Below the pieces are notes generated by a model. That model made no database searches, had not been told where the DNA came from, and worked only from the letters and a program-made list of their open reading frames with translations. Positions 50,934-59,557 of a DNA stretch of 64,000 bases are shown one piece after another. The translations under genes and the position numbers were made by a program. The stretch comes from CAZRRV01 sp045660865 (GTDB taxonomy: Bacteria > Bacillota > Clostridia > Oscillospirales > Acutalibacteraceae). The stretch's first letter is position 1; each line of letters opens with the position of its first letter. The DNA is taken from assembly GCA_045660865.1 (NCBI GenBank), contig JAZREP010000016.1, positions 5,428 to 69,427 of the forward strand, given 5' to 3'.

Positions 50934-52364
50934 ATGAATTACAGTATTATTAGATATATCCTTGGCCAAACCGTTTCGGTGGTTTCGGTGCTTATGCTGT
51001 TGCCGGCACTTGTCGGTGCGCTGTATACAGAAAAATCAGCATGGACATTTTTGCTTTGTGCAATACTGTTTTTTGTTATCGGCCGTTTAATGAGTTGCAA
51101 AAAGCCTAAAAATAAGGTTTTTTATGCCAAAGAAGGCTTTTTGGCGGTATCGCTTTGTTGGATAGTGCTCAGTGCCATGTCGGCTGTGCCTTTCGTTTTA
51201 AGCAACTCTATACCGAGTGTCATAGATGCACTTTTTGAGATTGTTTCTGGCTATACCACCACAGGCTCTAGCATTTTGAGTGATGTAGAAGCTTTACCAC
51301 GCTGTATGCTTTTCTGGCGCAGTTTTTCTCACTGGTTGGGCGGTATGGGTGTTTTGGTATTTGTGCTGGCTATTTTGCCTTCGGCAGACGGACAAAACAT
51401 GTATTTTATGCGTGCAGAAAGCCCCGGTCCTGATGTAGGTAAATTGGTGCCCAATTTAAGAAAAACAGCTACGGTACTTTATGTTATATACACAGGTCTG
51501 ACCCTTTTACAGTTTTTATTACTTTTTGTTGGTAATATGCCGATTTTTGATGCGGTTTGCATCACGTTGGGAACAGCCGGTACAGGCGGTTTTGGTGTGT
51601 TAAATAGCGGATGCGCTTCCTATACGGCTTATCAGCAGATTATTATAACTGTATTTATGGTTTTGTTCGGTGTAAACTTTAACTTCTATTTTTATCTGCT
51701 TTGCCGTAAATGGCGTTATGCGACAAAAATGAGTGAGGTTAAAACTTATTTTGCAATTTATATTGTAGCAACTGTTATGGTTGGTCTTCAATTGTGGAGG
51801 ATAGGGGATGCATCTCCCATTCTTAATGCAGCCTTCCAAACAGCTTCGGTTATGACCACTACCGGTTATGCTACTACCGATTTTAATTTGTGGCCTGTTT
51901 TTTCTAAAATTATTATGTTAGGCCTTATGTTTATTGGTGCCTGTGCCGGCAGTACAGGTGGCGGTATCAAGGTTTCTCGCTTTATGATATATGTTAAAGC
52001 GATAAGGCGTGAAATGGCGCAATTATTACATCCTCGCAGGGTAAAAGTGTTAACTATGGACGGTAAGGCTATAGATAGCGCAATTGTGCGCACAGCCTTA
52101 ATTTTCATAGTTTCGTATTTCTTTATCTTTTCCGGCTCTGTCTTGGTGGTGTCTTTAGATTGTGGGGATTTTGAAACAGCTTTCACCTCTGTTCTTGCCA
52201 CCTTGAATAACATTGGTCCGGGACTTAGCGGTGTAGGACCTATGAGCAATTTTGGAGGCTTTTCGGTGCTCTCCAAATGTGTTTTCATGTTTGATATGTT
52301 GGCAGGGCGTTTGGAGATTTTCCCGCTGCTTCTTACATTGCGCCCGTTAAAGTGGAAAAGTTAG
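50934..52364 (+). CDS. trkH: Trk potassium channel TrkH
   Basis: The 476-residue membrane pore has four repeat units, each with a selectivity-filter segment: TTTGSSIL, GTAGTGGFG, TTTGYATT and NNIGPGLSGVG. LLVEFFT-like LTLRPLKWKS ends the protein. It takes up potassium under control of TrkA and membrane potential. The 6-base gap to trkA shows an operon. No kdp or c-di-AMP riboswitch element is seen upstream. Confidence 0.95.
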   Translation: MNYSIIRYILGQTVSVVSVLMLLPALVGALYTEKSAWTFLLCAILFFVIGRLMSCKKPKNKVFYAKEGFLAVSLCWIVLSAMSAVPFVLSNSIPSVIDALFEIVSGYTTTGSSILSDVEALPRCMLFWRSFSHWLGGMGVLVFVLAILPSADGQNMYFMRAESPGPDVGKLVPNLRKTATVLYVIYTGLTLLQFLLLFVGNMPIFDAVCITLGTAGTGGFGVLNSGCASYTAYQQIIITVFMVLFGVNFNFYFYLLCRKWRYATKMSEVKTYFAIYIVATVMVGLQLWRIGDASPILNAAFQTASVMTTTGYATTDFNLWPVFSKIIMLGLMFIGACAGSTGGGIKVSRFMIYVKAIRREMAQLLHPRRVKVLTMDGKAIDSAIVRTALIFIVSYFFIFSGSVLVVSLDCGDFETAFTSVLATLNNIGPGLSGVGPMSNFGGFSVLSKCVFMFDMLAGRLEIFPLLLTLRPLKWKS

Positions 52365-52404
52365 CCAAAGCATTCAAACTCGAATCAGATTTTGAAATAA
52401 ATAG

Positions 52405-52432
52405 TTTACAAATTTTCAAAATATGTTAAAAT
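52405..52432 (+). promoter_or_regulatory. Promoter of rnpB
   Basis: TTTACA (52405-52410), 16 bases and TAAAAT (52427-52432) lie right before the mapped start of the RNA. Confidence 0.6.
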
Positions 52433-52438
52433 AAAACA

Positions 52439-52776
52439 AGAGTGAATCAGGCAATCGCGAGTGTGTTTTACACATTTGAGGAAAGTCCGAGCTTCATAGG
52501 GCGGGATAGCGGCTAACGGCCGCCGAGGGTGACCTTAGAGAGAGTGCAACAGAGATATACCGCCTGCAAAGAAATTTGCAGGTAAGGGTGGAAAGGCGAG
52601 GTAAGAGCTCACCGACTGGCAGGAGACTGTTCAGTCCTGTAAACCTTATCCGAAGCAACACTAACTCCGGTGATACATTTGCCCGATGTACCGGGAAAAG
52701 TGGCTTGAGGTGCAAAGCAATTTGCATCCTAGATAGATGATTGCCAAATACAGAACTCGGCTTATAGATTCAGTCT
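52439..52776 (+). ncRNA. rnpB: RNase P RNA, bacterial class A
   Basis: The catalytic RNA of RNase P, which trims tRNA 5' ends. Conserved stretches are GAGGAAAGTCCGAGCT (CR I), AGAGTGCAACAGAGA (CR II/III) and CAGAACTCGGCTTATAG at the 3' end (CR V). The ends AGAGTGAATC and GATTCAGTCT form helix P1 with one mismatch, setting the limits. The CRIV stretch GAAGCAACACT also fits. Length is about 338 bases. Confidence 0.95.
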
Positions 52777-52781
52777 AAAAT

Positions 52782-52813
52782 AAAAAGCTCACCTAAAACT
52801 AGGTGAGCTTTTT
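52782..52813. terminator. Terminator shared by rnpB and tRNA-Arg(ACG)
   Basis: AAAAAGCTCACCTA and TAGGTGAGCTTTTT pair around AAAC. It ends rnpB on the plus strand and sits 5 bases past the minus-strand tRNA-Arg. Confidence 0.85.
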
Positions 52814-52817
52814 ATTA

Positions 52818-52894
52818 TGGCGCGCTGTAAGGGACTTGAACCCCTGACCTACTGGTTCGTAGCCAGTCACTCTATCCAGCTGAGCTAACAGCGC
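52818..52894 (-). tRNA. tRNA-Arg, anticodon ACG
   Basis: On the minus strand the acceptor GCGCTGT pairs with ACAGCGC, followed by G and an encoded CCA. The anticodon stem ACTGG/CCAGT encloses CTACGAA, anticodon ACG, which is edited to ICG to read CGU, CGC and CGA. Its promoter lies just outside (52941-52913). Confidence 0.97.
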
Positions 52895-52912
52895 ATTTTT
52901 AGCCGCCAAAGT

Positions 52913-52941
52913 ATAATAACACATTTAAAAATAAAAATCAA
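52913..52941 (-). promoter_or_regulatory. Promoter of tRNA-Arg(ACG)
   Basis: On the minus strand TTGATT (52941-52936), 17 bases and TATTAT (52918-52913) lie about 19 bases before the tRNA. Confidence 0.6.
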
Positions 52942-52984
52942 CCTAAAAATCAAAAAAATTTACTTTTCTTTCATTTTTTTGTTA

Positions 52985-53013
52985 TTGCCTTCCAAACTGT
53001 TTTGCGGTACAAT
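52985..53013 (+). promoter_or_regulatory. Promoter of pcrA
   Basis: TTGCCT (52985-52990), a 17-base spacer and TACAAT (53008-53013) lie about 30 bases before the GTG start. Confidence 0.55.
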
Positions 53014-53044
53014 AAAAACAATAATATAACTGAGGAGTATATCA

Positions 53045-55405
53045 GTGTCGGTTTTAAAAAATGAGTATTTGGAATTAAGGAAAAAGATAATCCGTAAGGA
53101 TTTTCAAAATATGAATGATATGCAATTTAAAGCCATCGCCACAACGGAGGGGCCTTTGCTTATCTTAGCCGGTGCGGGAAGTGGTAAAACTACCGTGCTG
53201 GTTAATCGTGTTGCTTGTTTAATACGCTACGGTAGAGCCTACAATTCCGATTTTATGCCGCTGGGTGTTACTGAGGATACAATTGCCGCTATGCGTGATG
53301 TTGTCGAAAACAATTCACCGATATATTTTGATTTACCCTTAGCTGAAAAAGCGCCGAAGCCTTGGGAAATACTTGCCATTACCTTTACAAACAAAGCGGC
53401 AGGTGAGTTAAAAGAAAGAATAGAGGCAAAATTAGGAGCCGATGCTGAAGGCGTTTGGGCGGGAACCTTTCACTCTGTTTGCGCTAAAATATTACGCCGC
53501 TTTGGTGATAGGCTTGGTTACAGTTCAAACTTTACGATATATGATACTGACGACCAAAAGCGCTTGATGAAAGCAATTTATAAGCAGGCGGATATTGATG
53601 AAAAAATGTTCCCCATTCGCAGTGTGCTTAATGAAATAAGCCGCGCGAAAGATGAACTAATTGACCCTGTTACTTATACACAACAAGTAGGAAGCGATTA
53701 CCGCGCACAGCGGTTAGCACAGCTTTATAAACTCTATCAAGACCAGTTAAAATCCGCAAACGCTATGGATTTTGATGATATTATTATAAATACTGTTCGA
53801 CTTTTTAAGCAGGAAGCCGATGTGCGAGAATCGTATCAAAACCGCTTCAAATATGTAATGGTTGATGAATATCAAGATACAAACCACGCTCAGTTTGAAT
53901 TGGTGTGCTTACTTGCCGGTGGTCGTAATAATCTTTGCGTTGTCGGTGATGATGACCAAAGTATTTATAAGTTTAGAGGCGCCACAATTGCCAACATTTT
54001 AGATTTTGAGGAGATTTTTGAAAACTCTACAGTTATTCGCTTAGAGCAGAATTACCGCTCTACTCAAAATATTCTGGATGCGGCAAATAGTGTTATAAAA
54101 AACAATTCGGCACGCAAGGGTAAAAATTTGTGGACCGAAAACGGTGAAGGCGATAAGCTTAGGGTACATACTGCCGATAATGAGCAGGCAGAAGCAAAGT
54201 TTGTGGTTGATACTATATTGCAAAATGTGAATAAAGGGCGCAAATTTTCAGATTTCGCAGTGCTTTATCGTATAAATGCACAGTCGCAGACTTTAGAAAA
54301 TATTATGGCACGCTCAGGTATAAACTACCGTGTTATCGGCGGTCAACGCTTCTTTGAACGCAAGGAAATTAAGGATGTTTTGGCTTACTTATATGTCATC
54401 AGCAATCCTAGTGATACCGTGCGTCTTCGACGAATTATTAACGAGCCTAAACGTGGAATAGGTGAAACCTCGGTGCAGCATGCAGTTGAAATTGCCGAAG
54501 GTTTGGAACTAACACTTTATGAAGTCTTTAAAAATGCGGCGGACTATCCGCTTTTAAGCAAAAGTGCAGCACGTTTTTCGCAGTTTTGTGATATAATCGA
54601 AAATTTGCGGGAGAAAATAAACGAAATACCTCTTGCCGAATTGGTCGATGAAGTACTGGATAAAACAGGCTATATTGACTTTTTAAAGTCTCAAGGTGAT
54701 GAAGGACTTGACCGCATAGAAAACGTTAAGGAATTAAAAACCAGCATTGCACTGTATGAAAGTGAAAATGAGGAGCCGACTCTATTTGGATTTTTAGAGG
54801 AGGTTGCGCTTGTTACCGATATTGATTCCTACGATGCAGCTCAAGATGCAGTTACAATGATGACGATTCATTCCGCTAAGGGCTTGGAATTTGATTCTGT
54901 GTTTCTTGTTGGAATGGAGGAGGGAATTTTCCCGGGAAATCAATCAATTTATGCAGGTGAGTCCGAAATTGAAGAAGAGCGCAGACTGGCGTACGTTGGA
55001 ATTACCAGAGCCAAACAGCAATTATATCTTACAAACACAAATACCCGTATGTTGTTTGGTAGTACCAACCGTAACCGCCCATCCCGTTTCTTGAACGAAA
55101 TCCCAAGCAACCTTTGTGAGGTTGATGCTCCTAAAAATGTGTTTGCTGTTTACGGCAAACCGCAAGAAAGACGTCCTCAAACTGCTTTTTCACGACAAAA
55201 CCGTGGTTTTGGTGTTGCGGCTCCGTCTCAAAAATCAACCGAAACATTTAAAGTGGGTGAGCGTGTTAAACATAAGGCGTTCGGCTTTGGTACAGTAGTA
55301 TCGGCAACCCCTGTAGGAAATGACTGTTTAATGGAAATAAATTTTGATGGCTTTGGCACTAAAAAATTAATGTCCAACTTTGCCAAGTTGGAAAAAGGGG
55401 AATAG
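53045..55405 (+). CDS. pcrA: ATP-dependent DNA helicase PcrA/UvrD
   Basis: This 786-residue superfamily 1 helicase unwinds DNA 3' to 5' in repair and replication restart. Visible motifs are the Q-motif NDMQFKAI, Walker A GAGSGKT (near 44-50), TFTNKAAGEL, the DEYQD box near 275, and the GDDDQSIYKFRGA stretch. The C-terminal end has KVGERVKHKAFGFGTVVS, a Tudor-like PcrA tail that contacts RNA polymerase. GTG 53045 is the start, with GAGGAG 8 bases upstream. An unusual insertion near residues 60-90 (TEDTIAAMRD region) lies between motifs I and Ia. Confidence 0.95.
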   Translation: MSVLKNEYLELRKKIIRKDFQNMNDMQFKAIATTEGPLLILAGAGSGKTTVLVNRVACLIRYGRAYNSDFMPLGVTEDTIAAMRDVVENNSPIYFDLPLAEKAPKPWEILAITFTNKAAGELKERIEAKLGADAEGVWAGTFHSVCAKILRRFGDRLGYSSNFTIYDTDDQKRLMKAIYKQADIDEKMFPIRSVLNEISRAKDELIDPVTYTQQVGSDYRAQRLAQLYKLYQDQLKSANAMDFDDIIINTVRLFKQEADVRESYQNRFKYVMVDEYQDTNHAQFELVCLLAGGRNNLCVVGDDDQSIYKFRGATIANILDFEEIFENSTVIRLEQNYRSTQNILDAANSVIKNNSARKGKNLWTENGEGDKLRVHTADNEQAEAKFVVDTILQNVNKGRKFSDFAVLYRINAQSQTLENIMARSGINYRVIGGQRFFERKEIKDVLAYLYVISNPSDTVRLRRIINEPKRGIGETSVQHAVEIAEGLELTLYEVFKNAADYPLLSKSAARFSQFCDIIENLREKINEIPLAELVDEVLDKTGYIDFLKSQGDEGLDRIENVKELKTSIALYESENEEPTLFGFLEEVALVTDIDSYDAAQDAVTMMTIHSAKGLEFDSVFLVGMEEGIFPGNQSIYAGESEIEEERRLAYVGITRAKQQLYLTNTNTRMLFGSTNRNRPSRFLNEIPSNLCEVDAPKNVFAVYGKPQERRPQTAFSRQNRGFGVAAPSQKSTETFKVGERVKHKAFGFGTVVSATPVGNDCLMEINFDGFGTKKLMSNFAKLEKGE

Positions 55406-55409
55406 ATTT

Positions 55410-56240
55410 ATGTATCCGTCTGTTTTGGCGGCCAAGAGCAATGCAAAGAACTTTTTGAAGGGCAACTATATCTCTGCTGCGGCAGTTTCGTTGACTTTTT
55501 TAGCATCAGTTCTTCTGTTAATCTTTGTTCGAGAATTGATAGGCATGCTTTTTAATGTCGGCGATATATATTTTAAGTTGTCAATCGATATTTTGCATCC
55601 CGTTAAACTGATGGGCTTTTTTGCGCTGGCAGTGGTTACCTTTTGCCTTGTTTGTTTCCTCGTTGGACCATTGTTTTTAGGCGCTTTCCGTTGGTTTTGG
55701 AATTTAACAGCTGATTATGTAATGTCGGTTGGTCAGGTTTTCTACTATTTTAACCGCGAAATGTATAGTAAAACAGTAAAATTTATAGTCCGTTTAATTT
55801 TAAAGGTTGCTGTATGTGCGCTTTTATCGTATTTGCCGTATATATTAACAGTAACTGTATCCTCTCCACAGCTTTATAAGCTTTTCGGCGGCACAGTGCC
55901 GATTTTTATGGCGTCCTTAGCACCGCTTACTACACTTTTTTGGGGGTTAGGAATTGCTGTTACGGCTTTGTATATCTTCCGTATGTATTTAATTGTGCCT
56001 CTTTATTGCAATGACGACACAATAACACAAAAAGAAGCCTTTTTACTTGCCCGACATTTTTCATATTATACCGCTTCAGGCTATTTCTCATTTTTGTTTA
56101 AATTTATCGGCCATTTCCTGCTTTGCTTGCTGGCAATTCCGATACTTTACGTGCTTCCGTATTTCGCTTGTGCAAATGCAATGTATTGTCGTTTTGCCCT
56201 TAATTATGGTATGCAAATTAACCGTTTTCAAAAAAAATAA
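55410..56240 (+). CDS. Membrane protein of unknown function
   Basis: I do not recognise this 276-residue protein. It has five to six hydrophobic segments, at about 21-45, 70-100, 130-155, 175-210 and 235-262, and no motif that I can name. The ATG at 55410 has AAAGGGGAA 8 bases upstream, 4 bases after the pcrA stop, so it is cotranscribed with pcrA. It resembles integral membrane proteins of the DUF975 type only in size and in the order of segments. The Lys-Asn-Phe motif near the start (SNAKNFLKGNY) is common in such proteins. Confidence 0.7.
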   Translation: MYPSVLAAKSNAKNFLKGNYISAAAVSLTFLASVLLLIFVRELIGMLFNVGDIYFKLSIDILHPVKLMGFFALAVVTFCLVCFLVGPLFLGAFRWFWNLTADYVMSVGQVFYYFNREMYSKTVKFIVRLILKVAVCALLSYLPYILTVTVSSPQLYKLFGGTVPIFMASLAPLTTLFWGLGIAVTALYIFRMYLIVPLYCNDDTITQKEAFLLARHFSYYTASGYFSFLFKFIGHFLLCLLAIPILYVLPYFACANAMYCRFALNYGMQINRFQKK

Positions 56241-56258
56241 AAATTTTTAAAAAAATGC

Positions 56259-56287
56259 TTGCATTTTGGAAAACGTTGTGATATTAT
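56259..56287 (+). promoter_or_regulatory. Promoter of the 5S rRNA gene
   Basis: TTGCAT (56259-56264), a 17-base spacer and TATTAT (56282-56287) lie 45 bases before the 5S gene. Confidence 0.65.
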
Positions 56288-56332
56288 ATCTCTTGTCCTC
56301 TAAAGACTACGGTCTTAAAAAAGGGCAAATAA

Positions 56333-56448
56333 GTCGGTGTTTATTGCGATGAGGGTCCACCCGTTCCCATACCGAACACGGAAGTTAAGCTCATCTGTGC
56401 CGAAGATACTTGGCGGGAGACTGCCTGGGAAAATAGGGCTTCGCCGAC
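56333..56448 (+). rRNA. rrf: 5S ribosomal RNA, isolated copy
   Basis: The stem ends GTCGGTG and CGCCGAC pair (one G-T), and the core has CCACCCGTTCCCATACCGAA, with loop E stretch CGAAGATACTTGGCGGGAG (partial) and CTGCCTGGGAAAATAGG. Length is about 116 bases. There is no 16S or 23S gene beside it, so it is a lone copy with its own promoter and terminator. Confidence 0.95.
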
Positions 56449-56452
56449 ACTA

Positions 56453-56487
56453 AGAGAACCATCCAAACGGATGGTTCTTATTTTTTA
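56453..56487 (+). terminator. Terminator of the 5S gene
   Basis: AGAACCATCC (56455-56464) and GGATGGTTCT (56469-56478) pair around AAAC, followed by TATTTTTT. Confidence 0.85.
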
Positions 56488-56499
56488 ATTAAACAAATA

Positions 56500-56532
56500 A
56501 AAACAGAGCGCCGTTTGGCGCTCTGTTTTTTA
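56500..56532. terminator. Second bidirectional terminator after 5S, on the degV side
   Basis: AAAACAGAGCGCC, loop GTTT and GGCGCTCTGTTTT form a 13-bp stem with A-T pairs at both edges. It can end minus-strand degV transcripts as well. Confidence 0.8.
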
Positions 56533-56619
56533 TATCAAGGGGTTGGCTATCGGTATTCAAGGACCAGCCGCGGCTGTGTCGCCGATTAAAATACCCCTAC
56601 CAATACTTTATGCAAGGCA

Positions 56620-57468
56620 TTATTTTTTGTGCACAAATAAAACACCGAGTGTACCTGCACCGCAATGTACCGATATAGTACAGCCGGCACGGGTAATAAG
56701 TATCTCCTTAAAAGGTGCAATACTTGATACAACATCATATACGGCTTTGATTACTTTTTCATCACAGCCGGAGTGGGTGATAAAGATTCTGTCAAGGTCA
56801 ACATTGTCAATATCAGCAAGGCGAGCCTTTACATAATCGGTCATAATATCAATCATTCTGCCACGGTATTTCTTGCCAACATCCATTTTGCCTTCTTTGA
56901 CCTCAATGCAAGGGTGAAGTTTTAACAGATTGGCACCGAGTGCTGCAACAGAAGAACAACGGCCGCCCTTATGCAGATAATCGAGGGTATCAACAACAAA
57001 GGAAGAATCAACACGGCTACGCATTTCGCAAACGTAGTCAAATATTTCCTTAGCGCTTTTGCCTTCGTCAGCCAATTCGGCAGCCTTTAATACCTGCAGA
57101 CCGATACCTGTTGAAAGATTTTCACTGTCAACAATATAAATGTTTTCAAATTCCTCAGCAGCAAGACGGGCATTATTGTTGTTTGCAGACATACTTGAGC
57201 TGATAGTGAAATAAACAATTTCTAACCCTTGTTCTGCATAGGTGCGGAAGAAATCAATATGGTCACCTATACTTGCGGCAGCTGTGTGGGGAAGCTTACC
57301 GCTTTTAGCAACATAATCATAAACTTCATCAGGTGTAATTTCAAAAGTATCCTTATATTGTTTATCATCTAAAACGGTATAAAGGGGGAGAATACCAATT
57401 GAATGTTTTTCAACAAGTTCTTTTGATAAGTCACAAGTGCTGTCACTTAAAATTGCAACTTTACGCAT
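56620..57468 (-). CDS. DegV family fatty-acid-binding protein
   Basis: This 282-residue protein fits the DegV/FakB family, which binds fatty acids for phosphorylation by FakA or similar kinases. The start VAILSDSTCDLS with the conserved S-T-C-D lies at 4-15, LPHTAAAS near 57-65 and the lipid headgroup stretch YFTISSSMS near 81-90. GGAGG stands 7 bases before the ATG. No kinase partner gene is nearby, so the process it serves cannot be fixed. Confidence 0.92.
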   Translation of the reverse strand: MRKVAILSDSTCDLSKELVEKHSIGILPLYTVLDDKQYKDTFEITPDEVYDYVAKSGKLPHTAAASIGDHIDFFRTYAEQGLEIVYFTISSSMSANNNNARLAAEEFENIYIVDSENLSTGIGLQVLKAAELADEGKSAKEIFDYVCEMRSRVDSSFVVDTLDYLHKGGRCSSVAALGANLLKLHPCIEVKEGKMDVGKKYRGRMIDIMTDYVKARLADIDNVDLDRIFITHSGCDEKVIKAVYDVVSSIAPFKEILITRAGCTISVHCGAGTLGVLFVHKK

Positions 57469-57501
57469 ACAATAACCTCCAACAATTTCTTGGTTTGTAT
57501 T

Positions 57502-57530
57502 ATTATATCATTTTGGCGTGGTTTTAACAA
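57502..57530 (-). promoter_or_regulatory. Promoter of degV
   Basis: On the minus strand TTGTTA (57530-57525), a 17-base spacer and consensus TATAAT (57507-57502) precede degV by about 35 bases. Confidence 0.65.
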
Positions 57531-57581
57531 GAACTTTTTTAAAGACAATAAATTGGTAATAAAAAATTTATAATTTTATTG

Positions 57582-57610
57582 TTGTCATATTGTGTCATAA
57601 ATAGTATAAT
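57582..57610 (+). promoter_or_regulatory. Promoter of mreB-mreC-mreD-PBP2
   Basis: TTGTCA (57582-57587), a 17-base spacer and consensus TATAAT (57605-57610) precede mreB by about 35 bases. Confidence 0.7.
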
Positions 57611-57645
57611 AGTATTTATGAAAATAGTATCTTTGGAGGAACAGC

Positions 57646-58665
57646 ATGTTTACAAGAGATATAGGTATAGATTTGGGTACAGCTAATACAAAGATGTGTA
57701 TCCGTGGTAAGAACGCTATTTTGCGAGAGCCCAGCGTTGTAGCTTACGATGTGCGCAGTGATGAGGTGCGTGCTGTAGGTAATGAAGCAAAGGAAATGAT
57801 AGGCAGAACACCAGGCTCAATTGTAGCGGTACGCCCGTTGAAGCACGGCGTTATTGCTGACTATGATGTTACGGCGGCTATGCTTAAAAAGTTCATTAAG
57901 GACGCATTAAAGGGTAATCTTTTCTCACGTGCCAGGGTGTTAATATCCATTCCGGCAGGTGTTACTGAGGTTGAGGTGCGTGCCGTGTACGGTGCCGCTA
58001 AACAGGCAGGCGCAACCGAAGTCGATTTGATAGAGGAGCCTATGGCTGCAGCAATTGGTGCAGGGCTTCCTGTTAAAGAAGCATCGGGTAATATGGTAGT
58101 TAATATCGGCGGCGGTACAACCGAGGTTGCGGTTGTTTCGTTGGGTGATATTGTAACTGCACAATCTATTCGTGTAGCCGGCGATAACTTTGATGAATCA
58201 ATAATCAACTACATACGTAAAAAGCATAAACTGTTGGTTGGTGCACGTACTGCTGAGGATATTAAGATAACAATCGGCTCTGTTTTGCCTTATGAGAATG
58301 AGGGTGAAATGGAGATAAAAGGCCGCAATACTGTTGATGGTCTGCCCAAAAATGTTACCATTACCGCTGAAGAGGTTCGTAAGGCTATGCGTGACGACGT
58401 TAAACAGATTGTTGATGCTGTTCGTCTGGTACTGGAAAAGACACCGCCTGAACTCGCAGCAGACATTATAGATAAAGGTATGACACTAACCGGCGGCGGC
58501 GCATATCTTCGTGGAATTGATGAATTGTTGGCAGAGGAAACAGGAATGCCTATCCACATTGCCGATGCGCCTATGGAGTGTGTTGCTAAGGGTATTGCAA
58601 AGCGCATTGAAACTATGCAAACCTTTGACACCTTTATCATAAAAAGAGGTAAAAAGTTTAGATAA
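57646..58665 (+). CDS. mreB: Rod-shape actin homologue MreB
   Basis: MreB filaments guide lateral wall synthesis. The 339-residue actin-like ATPase shows IGIDLGTANTKM (7-18), the phosphate-2 motif NIGGGTTEVAVV near 147-158 and a later TGGGAYLRGID. A GGAGGAACAGC site precedes the ATG. mreC, mreD and PBP2 follow, which is the classic elongasome operon and suggests a rod-shaped cell. Confidence 0.96.
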   Translation: MFTRDIGIDLGTANTKMCIRGKNAILREPSVVAYDVRSDEVRAVGNEAKEMIGRTPGSIVAVRPLKHGVIADYDVTAAMLKKFIKDALKGNLFSRARVLISIPAGVTEVEVRAVYGAAKQAGATEVDLIEEPMAAAIGAGLPVKEASGNMVVNIGGGTTEVAVVSLGDIVTAQSIRVAGDNFDESIINYIRKKHKLLVGARTAEDIKITIGSVLPYENEGEMEIKGRNTVDGLPKNVTITAEEVRKAMRDDVKQIVDAVRLVLEKTPPELAADIIDKGMTLTGGGAYLRGIDELLAEETGMPIHIADAPMECVAKGIAKRIETMQTFDTFIIKRGKKFR

Positions 58666-58696
58666 CCTAAAACCATATTAAACGGAGAATTCAACA

Positions 58697-59557
58697 ATGC
58701 GTTTTTTCTTTCGGAGTAAACAATTTAAAAAAATAATATCGGTTTTTGCTATTGTTTTAGTCCTTACTATAACTTTGGCTGTTATCGGCAGTACCGCTTC
58801 ACCGACCTCTAATATTTTCGGTGCGATTTTTACTCCTGTGCAGTCTGCCTTTAACGGAGTGGTAGATACAGTAAAAGAGTTTTTTATAATCTTAAATCAA
58901 GGCGAAGAGCTAATGCAAGAAAATCAACACTTGCAGGATGAAGTGAATCGCCTTACCAGTGAGGTTATAAAAAACCAAGAAGCTATCAGGGAAAATGAGT
59001 TTTATAAAAACCACCTTGAAATTAAGGATAATAACCCTGATTTTAAATTCTGCCCGGCTTCGGTTATTGCAAGTGATGAAACCGATATTTATAAAAGCTT
59101 TGTAATCAACAAGGGCTCCCTTGATTCAGTAGCACCTTATGACCCTGTCATTACCGATGCGGGTCTGGTAGGCTATGTAACCGAGGTTGCTTTGTCATAT
59201 TCCAAAGTCACAACTGTTTTAAGCTCTGAAATTAAAATCGGCGCTAAGGACAGCCGTACAAGTGACATTGGCGTTGTTTCAGGCAAGCCGGAATTCTCAA
59301 AGAAAAACCGCACCCAAATGTATAATTTGCCCCGTTCGTCTTCTATAACGGTAGGGGACTATATTGTTACAAGCGGTGGCGGTGTTTTCCCTGCGGGATT
59401 GTTAATTGGAACAATTCGCGAGGTTAAGGCTCAGCAAATGGACATTTCCGTTTATGCAGAAATTGAGCCGGCAGTAGATTTAGACGATTTAAACGATGTA
59501 ATGGTAATAACCTATTTTTCGGGTCAAGGTATTGCATCTTTTGATGAGGTAAAATAA
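58697..59557 (+). CDS. mreC: Rod shape-determining protein MreC
   Basis: MreC links MreB to the wall enzymes on the outer face. The 286-residue protein has a membrane segment (about 12-35), a coiled coil near 65-105, and a double beta-barrel domain with PVITDAGLVGYV, SEIKIGAKDSRT and YIVTSGGGVFPAGLLIG. The stop overlaps nothing; mreD begins on the next base. It fits the family length. Confidence 0.94.
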   Translation: MRFFFRSKQFKKIISVFAIVLVLTITLAVIGSTASPTSNIFGAIFTPVQSAFNGVVDTVKEFFIILNQGEELMQENQHLQDEVNRLTSEVIKNQEAIRENEFYKNHLEIKDNNPDFKFCPASVIASDETDIYKSFVINKGSLDSVAPYDPVITDAGLVGYVTEVALSYSKVTTVLSSEIKIGAKDSRTSDIGVVSGKPEFSKKNRTQMYNLPRSSSITVGDYIVTSGGGVFPAGLLIGTIREVKAQQMDISVYAEIEPAVDLDDLNDVMVITYFSGQGIASFDEVK

